From NCBI GenBank assembly GCA_947095585.1, contig OX352765.1, positions 92,774,965-92,838,964 on the forward strand: a stretch of DNA of 64,000 bases, written 5' to 3'. This DNA is from Nephrocerus scutellatus. Lineage: Eukaryota > Arthropoda > Insecta > Diptera > Pipunculidae. Every line of letters starts with the position of its first letter. The stretch's first letter is position 1. Of the stretch, positions 1 through 10,838 are shown piece by piece. The notes beneath the pieces are model-generated. The model did no database searches. It saw nothing but the letters and a program-made list of their open reading frames with translations, and was not told the DNA's origin. Position numbers and translations under genes: made by a program.

Positions 1-125
1 CCAGTGGGCAGCCATGCTGCTAACGTGGGTATACCGCATATAACCTTCTGCGGGAGGTGCTAAACGCTCATCCATTATCTTTGCAGATATCCGGCCCTAG
101 CAGGGTCTAGACTCCGCATTTTAAG
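1..125 (+). mobile_element. decayed LINE 3' fragment (end of RNase H-bearing ORF2)
   Basis: This stretch reads, with stops and frameshifts, like the C-terminal tail of an I/R1-type non-LTR retrotransposon ORF2: a tripeptide TFC/PSAGG-type zinc-knuckle remnant followed by a 'lihylCrcPaL'-like remnant. Closely similar sequence recurs at 16160-16290 and 21715-21850. It lies in the intron upstream of the DCUN1D last exon. It is non-functional. The assignment rests on similarity among the copies in this window and on knowledge of the motif. Confidence 0.5.
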
Positions 126-382
126 AAAACGATTTTTAGCCGACCTGAAAGAGAGTACAGGGTCATCGTACTGATCTCGGACTTGAACGTTACACGCTGG
201 ATTTAAAACCATTCAAATATCCATTGATAAGTCTCTCGAGGTGTCTGTGGTATCGAAAAGGCAAACTCTAGCGCCAGCTGGGAACCCCACTATACCTACC
301 GATCTAAATAGAAACATTCCAGAAACAAATCCATATACACAATATAAATAAAAACCTAATAAATTTTACTTGTTGCTTGCAG

Positions 383-637
383 GAGAAACACAAACGATCC
401 ATACCAAAAGACACATGGAACTTATTATTGGATTTTGCATCGCATATCGATGAGAACATGGCAAACTATGACTCGGAGGGCGCTTGGCCGGTACTTATTG
501 ATGATTTTGTCGAATGGTGTGAAGAAAACAACTACACCCAGCAACAATCCTCCCAAAGCCAATTGCAACAACAGCAACAGAAAAACATATCGAGCAGCTT
601 TCAAACATCGCATAGTACAAATATGAATTACGGCTAA
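383..637 (+). CDS. SCCRO: DCUN1D/SCCRO (DCN1-like) protein, last coding exon, 5' part outside window
   Basis: The 84 residues here are the end of a DCN1-like protein, a cofactor that promotes neddylation of cullins. The residues [17 protein letters not shown] and [14 protein letters not shown] are the hallmark end of the potentiating-neddylation (DCUN1) domain that contacts cullin and Ubc12. The exon begins at a clear acceptor (ttgcttgcag, AG at 381-382) and ends at TAA 635-637. After the domain comes a Gln/Ser-rich tail of about 30 residues that vertebrate DCUN1D1 lacks. The earlier exons lie left of the window. The match is closest to the DCUN1D1/2 branch, hence the symbol, but I cannot exclude another DCUN1D paralog. 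Confidence 0.88.
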   Translation, partial: EKHKRSIPKDTWNLLLDFASHIDENMANYDSEGAWPVLIDDFVEWCEENNYTQQQSSQSQLQQQQQKNISSSFQTSHSTNMNYG

Positions 638-1210
638 CGAATATTCAATGATTTTGTTATTAAATTTTAATTATTATTATTATTATTGAATATTCTAATA
701 TTGTCAACAGAATTAATATTATTATTATTATTATAATTAATTCAGCAAAAAAAAACCCAATATTTTTTTGGGAAATAATATTTGTTTGGAAAATAAACTT
801 ACCAACAACAGATGTAGCAAAAAAAAAAGATAAAAATTATAGGATTTATAAATTAATTAATAAATAATTAACAGTAAATAAAATAAAGTAAAAATCAACT
901 TCATATACCGTACCAGAAATACAATAAACGCGAAATGTTTAATTTTTTCTTGCACACAATACACTAGGTCGATATTTTTCTTTTATCCTAGGCGTGCACT
1001 TAATGCTTACGCAGAGCCGAGCAAAGATTATTTGTCCCACACCACCCACTAAATTGTAATGAAAAATTATCAAAATAAATAAAATAATAATAATAAGTTA
1101 TGAATGTAATATAGACAAGAGAAAAAAAAACAAAACACAAAAATAGACCCCATTGTTAAGGTCGTAATAAACTAAATCATATTAAAACAAGAACAAAAAA
1201 TCCTGAATGC
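638..1210 (+). other. AT-rich 3' UTR / intergenic with TTA microsatellites
   Basis: No coding signal is visible. The stretch holds short (TTA)n runs at about 672-735 and several AATAAA-type signals (about 793, 862 and 884), any of which could end the DCUN1D transcript. Confidence 0.5.
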
Positions 1211-1649
1211 CATTTATTGGGGATGCATGAATGATCGCCCAAAAACAAAAATTTAGAATTGCATAATGATGGGAAATATGGGGGCTAACTAAACAAATGT
1301 CCGTCGAAATGGATGTGGGATGTCCACTGTACTGCCACAAATCTCGAGGGACCTAGCATGGATATTAAGTGGCTTAATTCCAGCCTGTATCGTTCAGATA
1401 CAAGATCAACTCGATGACCCTGCGATCTGAGAGCTCTTACAGGTCGTGGAAAAATGGTTTACCTAAAATGCGGTGTCTTGACCAAGCTAGGGCCGGACAA
1501 CGGCAGAGGAAGTGTATGAGAGTTTCTTTCTTATTTTCATATTTGCAATTTCTGCAGAAGTTGTGCGTTGTACCCAACTTAGCAGTTAGCAGCCTGGCTG
1601 CCCAGTGGCCCGTGCTGATAGCCTAGCCCTTTTGACCTTTTGGTCAAAT

Positions 1650-2570
1650 TAATTAAATATGTTGGCATTAATTAACTTTATATATAGATAACTCGATTTA
1701 ATGGCAATATCTTTCCGCGTTCTAGATAACAACTCTGTGGTTTTCCTTTTGCTGTAGGATAGCCATATCAATCTTGACATGGCGCAGTTCGACCGACTGC
1801 TCCACCTGAGCTGTGACCTAGTATTAAAAGAGGAGAGAATTTGTTCCTTGACTGAGCTCATTGGCCAGCTAACCCTCTCCATAGAGCCAGTGTTCGTAGC
1901 GATGCACATCTTAGCCAATTCGTCCGCTCTCTCATTATCCTCTATATTACTGTGCCCCGGCACCCATACTTATGATGATGTCCAGGAATTGGCTGGCCGA
2001 TGCCAACTCTTCTTGGCACTGTTGTACGAGTTTCCAGTTTATTGTGGTCGCGAAAATCGCCCTTGGCTATCAATACATATACCAACCCTTCTGATTTGTG
2101 CGTTTCTGAGACTTAGGGTCACCGCACACTAGAGACTTTCTGTCGGCCGATAGTTTGAATCAGTATGAACATGTATGCAAGTGCGCAGATACAACGATTT
2201 GGTATCGGCCGATAAATAAGTTGAATGTGCGACACGATTGCCATTCAACTTTGTCTTTGTCTGTGCACTCACCACTAACCCGGCTGTTTAATCGGCACAG
2301 TGTGCGCACTGGCAGCCGAAAACGACCAAACTATCGGCCGATAAAAAAGTCTCTAGTGTGCGGGGACTCTTAGTGCCTTGCAAGCCACCCTAATTGCTAG
2401 GATCTCTGTCTGAAAGATGCTAGCTGAATCGGATAACTTGTATACCTTGACAGATTTAGAAGGTATCCGATAAGATACCCGCACCGACTCTATCCTTCAT
2501 CTTGGATCCGTCAGTGAATATTGTTGCGTCAAATTGCCTCGTTTTTTTATAATTTGCGCACGTGTAAAGT
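1650..2570 (-). mobile_element. decayed LINE RNase H region, split by a MITE
   Basis: Read on the minus strand, 2570 to 2374 encodes the start of a retrotransposon RNase H domain (FTDGSKM-like, then SASIFQ(A/T)EILAIRVACKA), and 2111 to 1650 continues it (WVPGHSNIEDNERADELA and the downstream 'RSQLRW..' segment). The two parts are separated by the TIR element at 2118-2367. Stops and frameshifts show that the element is dead. The domain order fits an I/Loa/R1-type LINE ORF2. The adjoining 1213-1640 stretch probably belongs to another decayed copy but is too degraded to assign. Confidence 0.6.
2118..2367. mobile_element. 250-bp MITE with about 50-bp terminal inverted repeats
   Basis: The ends are inverted copies. 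The left end starts GTCACCGCACACTAGAGAC, and the right end read in reverse complement starts GTCCCCGCACACTAGAGAC. Similarity continues inward through TTT, a short variable part and TCGGCCGATAGTTT. There is no transposase. A 5-bp direct repeat, CTTAG, lies one base outside each end (2112-2116 and 2369-2373) and may be the target duplication. The flanking LINE RNase H reads across the site once the element is left out. Superfamily is uncertain; hAT-like or P-like is possible. Confidence 0.7.
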
Positions 2571-2960
2571 GGTTCGCCCCCTTATAATACTCGGCTATTT
2601 GCCTCGCCAGCGTGGGCCAGTATGGAAAAGGAGGAGAAAAAAGGACATGTCTATGAGCTTGTGTTTTGTATGTGGATCATAGTGATGTGGAAAGACAGAA
2701 AGAATCTCTGAACTTAACTGTACGTCCGAAGATAGGCTTAAGGGTAAACTGATGAGCATTTAGAGCGCCACGAGTATTGCGGTTGAATTCAAGGAGAGAT
2801 GGATGGCATGCAGCTGGCTATTTCCGCACCGCTTGTGGAAGAAGCGATAAAACAGTGACAAGCAGGAAACGTTCCTGCGGTGTTCAAGCGAATCTATTGA
2901 TTTCGATATATTTGCGTCATCGATAAATTTTATCACGATGTTTTGTATTCTGTCTAGCTG
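2570..2960 (-). mobile_element. decayed Jockey-type LINE fragment
   Basis: The sequence at 2822-2960 is related to that at 41234-41370 (shared core accgcttgtggaa, then aagc.ataaaacagt and agcaggaaac.ttcct). On the minus strand both give remnants of the 'kAI..i..sidSLEHRRnV..L' segment that follows the reverse transcriptase in Jockey-type elements. The rest of the interval has no readable frame. Confidence 0.45.
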
Positions 2961-2969
2961 ATGTAAGGT

Positions 2970-3740
2970 AGTTTTAGGTGCACCAGACCAGTTATAAATT
3001 GCTACCAGATGATATTGATATCATTGACAGACGTAGAAACCCAAGAGCTGTACAAAATGCTTTCATCCAGATCGAACGGACGGCACAAAATCTGAGGCTG
3101 CCCATAAAGGAGAGCACAACAAAGTACATGGTTGCCACACGTCTGCGAGCAGAAGATCCACCATTGTTCTCTCAATTAAAAAAGTTAAGCGCGAATTTGA
3201 ATTTGCAATCATTAACCTATCTCGGATCAATAGTAGCTTCCGATAACAGAATGAAAGCAGAAATACGAGCACGTAGCCAACAAAGCCCACCAACAAAACC
3301 CACTCACCAGGAATTTAACCATAACATCCAATTTGCTGGTGTATAAGACAATGGACAACTATTAATCCAATACTTGGGTGCTTAACAAAAAGCAATTTGA
3401 CCTCGAAGCCGCATTCGAGCTAAAAGTCTTCCGGAGAATTGTTGGCCTCGTATGTAAGGAAGAACGATTCCGGAGACTCCATTTTGACGAGACTTAGGAG
3501 TGTTACCAAGATGAAGTGAATTAAGCTCGATAGGAGCGAGATTCAGCTGAAAATAATTTTGGGTAAAATTTGTGATACACGACAGGCCAAGGCCAAGTCT
3601 GGATGGATGACGTAGAAAAGAACGCTCGGAATTTTGGGAAGCCAAACTGGATGACATTGGCTCGAAATCAGGAAAGAAAGATTTTTCCAGGAAGCCAGCA
3701 CCGGACCTTGGTTGTAGAGCCTAATATGATGATGCATCGC
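2970..3740 (+). mobile_element. RTE-type LINE 3' half, decayed
   Basis: The translation runs from a damaged catalytic motif (DDIDIID) through RRAVQNAFIQIER, an intact-looking 'lrLPI.ES.TKYM' RT segment and a 'LTYLGSIVA' segment. Broken frames follow, covering the C-terminal 'W.DDVEKN.R' region, and the end reads tagagcctaatatgatgatg. That ATGATG tail is the 3' end shared by the copies near 17400, 24390 and 25020 (minus). Frame breaks make it non-functional. Confidence 0.65.
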
Positions 3741-3900
3741 GGTGCAACTCTGTGTTTGTTGTAAAAAATTCACTTTATTATGAAAAAAGGGAACACAACA
3801 ATTTTCACTGACAAAGGAAATTGTCAGAAAACGTAATGATACCCGTTGTTTATTTGTTAATTGAAACAAAACTGAAAATCATTTCCAATAATTATTCGAA

Positions 3901-6900
3901 ATGGTCTCCAACGACTATTTAGTTGATAAATTCGAAAAGGAATTTAAAAATTTCATTGATAGAGGAAACCCACGAAATGGTATGTAATGAGATTCGTAAG
4001 TCCAATACACGTCTTCCTTACAAAAATATTTCCAATTTAGGGTCGTTTTTTGAATTGAACGAAAAACTTAGTTTCGAGCGATGTCACAACGATCGAATCG
4101 TCAGACGCCATAGAAAAATAACTCGAACTCATTACCAAATTCCCGTCGACAGTCGTCACACTCCTCGTACGAGTAACTAATAAATTGTTTTTGTTATAAA
4201 ATTTTTCGTTTTTGTGTAAATTTTTTTGTACCATATATTATATGTTGAAAGAGTAAACATTTCTAGAGCCAGCAACAATAGCAACTCCAAGATTAGACCA
4301 GGGGAAAACGATTATCGATGTTGAAGAGATCAACAAACAGATTAGCCAGCTGAGAAGCCAACATCAGTGTCTGCTGCTTGAGAACGACGAAGGAATGGAA
4401 AAGTGTAAGGTAGTTGATGGCAACAGAACCTGGGATCAGAATTTATCTAAATCGAAGAGGGTGGAAGTCAATTGTAGAAAAGAGCCGTTTTGGCGTAGCG
4501 ATTCTGAAGAGAAACCCGTGAAGGAACACCGACAAGAAACGCCGGAAAGAAGGTTAGAACCGCCACAACCATCTTCGCACAGAAATACAAGAAATCGTAC
4601 TAAAGCAAGATATCACAAACATTGCATTGGCAATGGTGACTTTGAGCCAAGTACACAAAGCATTGCAACACAAATTACGCAGTCCGACCTTAGAATTTCT
4701 CAAAGAAAGAACTCACCAGCGCTTCACAAAAAAACTGAAGTAAAAGGCACACCTAAGGTTGCAAAAGCCCATCCAAGAAGTGAACATAAAAATGAAGCAA
4801 AAGCCAGTTTACCACGCGAAGTGTCGCCAAGACAGCTTGGTGATGGCCAGAGAAAGAAAACACCAACGTTTTCCAAACAAGATCACTCTCCTAGAAGATG
4901 CGTCAATCAGAAGAGTAAACTATCAGATCGGCACATGGGTGATTATAAGCTTGACCATTCTTCAGTACCAATTCCAACCAATAGTGGAGAAAGGCATAAG
5001 GTATGCTCGAGCTTGTATGCATTTATAAACAATCAAAATCGTGCATCACCTTGTATGTGTGGTAATGAGACAACCAAAACCAAGAAAACTTTTCATTCAC
5101 CAAAGTTAGACACTCCAGCGAAACATCAAAGAAAAAGTCAATCCCTAAGGAAAGAGAAATTTTCCAATGGAAAGTGTTATGAAAAGGCAAGCGATTTAGT
5201 GACGATTTCTTCTAAAAAAGTTGTGTCCGAATTGATGGAGATTTCAAGTGATTTGGACACAATGCGAATCTCAGAATATATCGCAAAGAGGCCTCAACAA
5301 CAACTGTACGTTCCAATTAACAGTGAAGCTGAAGCATTAAAAATTGATGATTCTCCCATAAAGTACGTTGATTTAGAATTAAATTTAGACACCTTTCGAA
5401 GGGAGGAAAGCTTAGATTCAGTTAGTGTGATATCCATTGATCATGAGTCGAAGGAGCAGCCATCCATATCGATAAATTCTATAGGCAGAAGCAAGGACCA
5501 TAAAAATAGAAAATGTTTGAAAGAATTTCTAGAGGGCCAGCGATTGGCGAATGTTCATCGCCAAATTAAAAGCATTTTGGATCAGAAAAGTGCTTCCAGG
5601 TCCTTACTTCAAAGTGAAGAAAACTTACGCAACACAAGATCATCAAAGAATTGTCAGGAACTATCAGATGAAGCAGAAGTATTGAAGAAGCTTCTCCGAG
5701 AAGTAAAAATTATTTTAGATCGTGAATATTCGATGCAGGAAAGTGATCGCAAAGAAGGTAATCCCTCGGAGGAATACCGTGAGCATTTTGCAATCTCGAA
5801 GGAGGTGGACAATTTTCAAACAGCAGCAGATCTTAATTCCAAACGGCAGTCAGAGATTTCTGAAAATGTACCTACGGCTAAAAAAGGCATTTCTTTCAGG
5901 GAGAAGAATCACTCTGAAATGTTGGAATCAACCGCAATAATAAAACACAATGAGTGCCCTAAGGATTTAGGTAATTTACAAACAGCCAATTCTGAACGAA
6001 TAGCTGCAACTGCAAAGGAATCATTACAAAACTTAAATAGACGTCCAAAAACAGAGCACAAGATGCCTGTGGATGAATGTGAAAATACGAATTCTGAGGA
6101 ATACCGAACAGAAGAATATAATATCCAACCAGAATCAACTATCCAGGTGAAGCAGGAAGAAGTTACTTTAAAGGATGTCAATCAACAAGGCTTTGTTGTG
6201 ATTGAAATTGGTGATAATGCTGATATACCTAAAATAGAAGCATGTCTTAGCGATAGTAATGATCCAAATAATGATGATATGCCATTAAAGAGTGGACAAA
6301 TAAAACTGGGGAAAAAATTGGACTACGCCCAAACTAAAATGAATTTAGTTAGCGAAACACCCCGTAATATCGAAGTTAAAATAGACCGGGATGCAGACAA
6401 AATGGAATTAGACAACAACACCCCTCGTAGTAGTCGAAGAGTTAAAATGGAAAACAAGATCGACTACTTTCAAGATGAAAAAGAATCAGCTCTCCAAACA
6501 CCGTGCAGTACTCGAAGAGTTAAAATGGAAAATAATGTGGACTCCCTTCAAAAAGCAAAAGAACCAGTTTTCCAAACACTGTGTAGTACTCGAAGAGCTA
6601 AAATGGAAAATAATGTGAACTGCTTCCAAGACAAAATGGAACTAGCTAACGAAACACTTCGTAGTAGCCGACCCATTAAGTTGGAACAAAGTGAATCTAA
6701 AACTGAATTAGCTGCCAAAACACCCCGTAGTAATCAAAGAGTTAAAATGGAAAAAAATGGTGACTCCTTTCAAGAAGCAAAGGAAGAAGTTCCTCAAACA
6801 CCGTGTAGTACTCGAAGAGATAAAATGGAAAATAATGTGGACTCCCTTCAAAAAGCAAAAGAACCAGTTTTCCAAACACTGTGTAGTACTCGAAGAGCTA

Positions 6901-9900
6901 AAATGGAAAACAATGTGAACTGCTTCCAAGACAAAATGGAACTAGCTAACGAAACACTTCGTAGTAGCCGACCCATTAAGTTGGAACAAAGTGAATCTAA
7001 AACTGAATTAGCTGCCAAAACACCCCGTAGTAATCAAAGAGTTAAAATGGAAAAAAATGGTGACTCCTTTCAAGAAGCAAAGGAAGAAGTTCCTCAAACA
7101 CCGTGTAGTACTCGAAGAGATAAAATGGATAACAATGTGAACTCCTTCCAAGACAAAATTGAATTAGCAAATAGAACACCCCGTGGTAGCCGACCAATTA
7201 AGTTGGAACAAAGTGAAGCCAAAATGGAATTAGGTGCCAAAACACCCCGTAGTAGCCAAGGAGTTAAAATGGAAAAAAATGGGGACTCGCTTCAGGGCGA
7301 AATGGTATTAGCCAAAACTTACTGTAGTAGTCAAGGAGTTAAAATGGAAAGCAATGTGGACTCCTTGCATGGCAAAATGAAATTAGCTAACAACAATCCC
7401 CATAGTAGTCGATCAATTAAGCCGGAAAAAAGTGTTAAGATGGAAACAAATGATGACATTGAGGCTATGAAACAATCAACAAAGTTATATGCTACACAAG
7501 CATTTGAACACCAAATTGGTAAGCAAACATTAAAGTGGCTTATAATTCCATAATAAAAACTTGTTTCCGTTTAAGAAGAAAACTCGGCCCGTGGTAATCT
7601 CAAAGCACTTCCTGAAATCTGTAAAAAGACACTCTTAGAAGCAATAAACGATCGCTTAAGAGGGAGCGAAACGACAATCAAAGGTAAGCAATACAGTCTA
7701 GATAAGGATAAATAGGATCATGGAGCTTTTTTTTTGTTAGAAAGATAAATAGAAGAGAAGCGTTGGAATGTCTTCTTAATAGTATGCATTGTGATGAGAT
7801 TTCTTCCTGGACGGTAAGAACTTCGAGATCTCTATGGATGTCGATTGTACGCGTTGTATTTTGTCCACGGTCGAAGAGGCAGAAGTACCACATAGTTGAA
7901 TACCACAAACCAAATTGGTTTTATGATTATCTTATAGAGCAATACTTTAGAATCCAGGCTTAGTTGCGACGTATTTACCTAATAGCCAGTAGCCAATGTT
8001 TGTTTTGGGTTTTTTTTTGCTTCGACGCACCTTTTCCATGTTAATCAGCTATCAAAGAGGAAGCCTAGATAGTTGACGTCTATTCGTTAAGGAATTATAA
8101 TATATTCCAAAATAATAATATTCGGCGCGACAGACCATTGCGGTCCAAGGTCTAGCTTTTCGCAACCATTTGTGTTGAGCATGTATATTTTTGCACACAT
8201 AAATGGAGGGGACCTACAATTTTAATGTCATATCCGAACGGCGAATTAAGAAGCTTTCCGTGCCAACTTATTATTCTCGGACGTTTGTCAGACTTTCGCG
8301 AGAGGTTTCACGAAGGATCGTTCTAGAGACCAGTTTCACTGTTTTCTCCCACAGCCAAAATTTTAGAGAGACTCTTCCTCCCAAGTATTCGTTACAATTT
8401 TAGTTTCGCCTCCCACCACACGGTCTTAATCACCGTCGCCTCAAAGCATCGTACACTCAAGATGGGAGTCCCGCAACGAGGGGTTCTCTCTCCCACCTTA
8501 TTCAATCTCTATGTCTCGATGCCTCCTACTCCCTCCAACGGCGTTAAATTGATCACTTACGCTGATGATTGCTCTGTTGCTGCCTCCGGTGCAGATGTAA
8601 ACGAGGTCACAAGTAGGATAAACTCCTACCTGACAGAGCTATCTAAATTTTTTAAGAAAAGGAAACTCCACCTCCCCTCCCAAAAATCATCTGCTATCCT
8701 GTTCACCTCTTGGATAAAAGAAGTCAAGCTACCAATTGTCATTCATATTAACAACGAATCATCCCTACAGTTAGTAATCGCAAAATTTTCGACAACCTCC
8801 TTACCTTCTGTAGGCATGCAAAAAAGTACGACTGCTGTAAAGTGAGCAGTCGTACTAGGGTTCTAAGAGCACTAGCCTTGTGACGACGTAAAAAGTTATT
8901 GGCTGCTCAATTATTAACTATGCCGCCCCCATCTGGACATCATTTTAAAGTGACACTCAATGGAATAATATCCAGTCCAGACAAGTACCACTCCATAACT
9001 AACCCCGATTATCTTCATGACGAAACGTCTATGCTCTCCGCCAGGCAACACAATGAACTGTTGTCAAAACAGTTCCTGTTTGCCTGCGAAAACCCCGCTC
9101 TTCCAGTTCACTGTCACTGTGAGATGCCTCTACGCTGCATACGTTAACACATCAGGACGTACATAGACTGCATAAACCCAGTTAAACAGGCCAACTGGAA
9201 TCCCGCCATTGTCCGTTCAGCCTCTAATAGAATACACCATGACACAGTCTCTGCAGCAGAATCCTCAAACAAGGTTAATAGGGTTCTTGGTACACCTAAC
9301 GTCGCGTTTGATTTGCACCCACATGGCAAACAATTTTGCTCATTCTGCTGTCAAACTGTTCGATTCTCATATAAAAAGTGCTACGCGGGGTTTGCCATGT
9401 CATAATAAATCGTTCGTTTTCAGGATATCCCAAAATACACAGTAAAAGTCAAACAATAGTTTAACTAAATACTGATTCAAGTTAGACTGTAAAATGTGAT
9501 TTAAAAACAGAGTTTAAACTCGCTAGGCATTTCATTAACCGATAGTTTTAGATTTTACTGTAAAACCGGGCATGAAACAAACAAACTAGCCACTAGCTTA
9601 TCACATCATGACGATCTCGAGTAGATGTGCCATTTTATGTAATGAAGTGGACGATATCAAATAAAAAGTAGGTTGTGTATTTGTGGGTACCATGGAGGGT
9701 AACGCAACTATGGAGCTGTCCGAGACCCTATTGCACGCCTTTGTTAACTAGCTCCTAGCTAGCTCGTCGATTTGTGAAGTAAGATCTTAGAACCCAGAGA
9801 ACCTTCTCACCACAGGTAGCAACTGCTATTGCCTGCCTAAATGAATGATGTGCGCTCTTGATGGTAGTCGCAAGAAAGGAACATGCAATTTTATAAACCC

Positions 9901-10644
9901 AATCAAGGAGCACATTGGAACTTATAATACTACTACGCAACTGTACCAAAGATCGGATGATGTCACTGCATCATCTTTATTTTTAAGCACAATAGCGCAG
10001 AAGTCAAATATCGGTGTTCATAGAGGAAACTTCCCGACTCCAAACGCTTCTGTACCGAGTCATGGTGTTACTACGCCTGCTCCTCTACCAATACATAGTT
10101 TTAGTAATTTAGGTTCTTTCATTTAAGAGTATATATTGTCTATTCCCATTTGCATTATTATTTAGCTGATAATCAAACGAGTGGAAGGGATGAGGTAGAG
10201 CATGGAGATAGTTGCGGATGTAATCAAAAAACAAAGCAAAAGGTATTAAGAATACTTGACGAAAATGAAGAAATCAAGGAGAAGTCCATAGAATCTTGCA
10301 AATCATCCTGTAAGTGCCAAACCTTATAAATATTACGAGTTATTTTAGACGAACTTTTATTTTTCTGCTGTCTTAAATCCCCTCCCTCAAACAACTACAA
10401 TCTTTTTTCTTTAAAAGCCGCTCGAAGTACTTGTAAAGAAAGCGAATGTTGTGACGAATGTTGTGGCCAAACTTATTGCAGGGAATGTTGTAACCAAACA
10501 TATCAAAGCAAATGCTGTGACGAAACATCTTATTCTAAGAACTTGACGAGTCTTAATGAAATTCCAAAATTTAATGGCTGTTCATGCATGCTGGGCCATT
10601 ATCTCAAATTGATAAGTTATTTAAATTCTGATAGCGATTCGTGA
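3901..10644 (+). CDS. unrecognised 1269-aa Lys/Glu-rich repeat protein with Cys-rich C-terminus, five exons
   Basis: Exons inferred from splice signals and phase are 3901-3979, 4267-7518, 7576-7683, 10166-10309 and 10418-10644. They sum to 3810 nt (1269 codons plus TGA). The start at 3901 has a favourable context (gaaATGG) and begins MVSNDYLVDKFEKEF. Exon 2 is a single 3.25-kb open frame that is highly charged and probably disordered. Residues about 735-1085 are a degenerate 22-26-residue repeat (core K-M-E-x-N, then F/L-Q, then T-P-R/C-S-S/T-x-R). The last exon is Cys-rich, with a cluster of ECC/CCD/CC pairs over about 30 residues. No enzymatic domain, signal peptide or membrane segment is visible, and I do not recognise the family. 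The gene converges on Cep135, whose stop codon lies 194 bp away. Intron 3 (2.5 kb) carries LINE debris. Repeats usable as phase-neutral modules suggest fast evolution. Exon joins are likely but untested. Confidence 0.72.
6397..7440 (+). repeat. coding minisatellite with a 300-bp higher-order duplication
   Basis: Within exon 2 of the 1269-aa gene, units of about 66-78 bp (22-26 codons) are arrayed head to tail. A block of four units (26+26+22+26 residues) is duplicated exactly one period of 300 bp apart: 6541 onward equals 6841 onward through about 6829/7129, with only isolated base changes (for example t at 6612 versus c at 6912). All unit lengths are multiples of three, so the frame is kept. 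Confidence 0.9.
8124..8240 (+). repeat. dispersed repeat 'GCGCGACAGACC', copy 1
   Basis: Starts ggcgcgacagaccattgcgg and runs to aatggaggggacctacaattt. Related copies lie at 11639-11730 and 13454-13560, so at least three occur within 5.5 kb. No coding potential is seen; the copies probably belong to the untranslated end of one transposon family. Confidence 0.65.
8400..9440 (+). mobile_element. decayed Jockey-type LINE, reverse transcriptase region
   Basis: The frame at 8462-8845 begins MGVPQRGVLSPTLFNLYVS, the conserved RT box ahead of the catalytic motif, and continues to ITYADDCSVAASG (catalytic YADD) and a thumb-like region. After 8845 the frame is broken, but pieces down to about 9440 match the region that follows RT in such elements. 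It lacks the endonuclease and a continuous frame, so it is dead. Confidence 0.7.
9755..9950 (-). mobile_element. short decayed LINE RT fragment
   Basis: The minus-strand translation SFRQAIAVATCGEKVLWVLRSYF resembles the RT segment just before the 'GVPQGS' box in I/Loa-type LINEs ('..l.....p..l...i.sYf..R'). Weak, short and without flanking domains. Confidence 0.4.
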
Positions 10645-10838
10645 AAATCTTTTATAAAAAGAAATACATTTATTTTTAGTTTCTTAATTTTCTAGATTGT
10701 TTTAATGAATAAATAAATGTTTAATTAAATAAATAAATATATTTAAAGATACTTTAAAAAAAACAATCCAAGCACAATGAAAAATTGAATTTGTTTTTAG
10801 TTCCTTAATTATCTAGATTAAAAAAATGCAAATGCTGT

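Larger units (their letters stand above)
7684..10165 (+). other. intron 3 of the 1269-aa gene, filled with retroelement debris
   Basis: The interval opens with gtaagc and ends with a tttag acceptor. It holds a dispersed-repeat copy (8124-8240), a plus-strand LINE RT remnant (8400-9440) and a minus-strand LINE remnant (9755-9950). An unexplained open frame at 9845-10126 cannot be joined in phase to the flanking exons. Confidence 0.6.

Noticed and set aside
6708..6929. Minus-strand frame opposite the coding repeats
   Set aside because: The internal repetition mirrors the plus-strand modules, so it is a shadow.
9845..10126. Frame with NFPTPNASVPSHGVTTPAPL considered as an extra exon of the 1269-aa gene
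   Set aside because: No acceptor/donor pair keeps phase with the flanking exons; possible joins hit stops. It is left unexplained.
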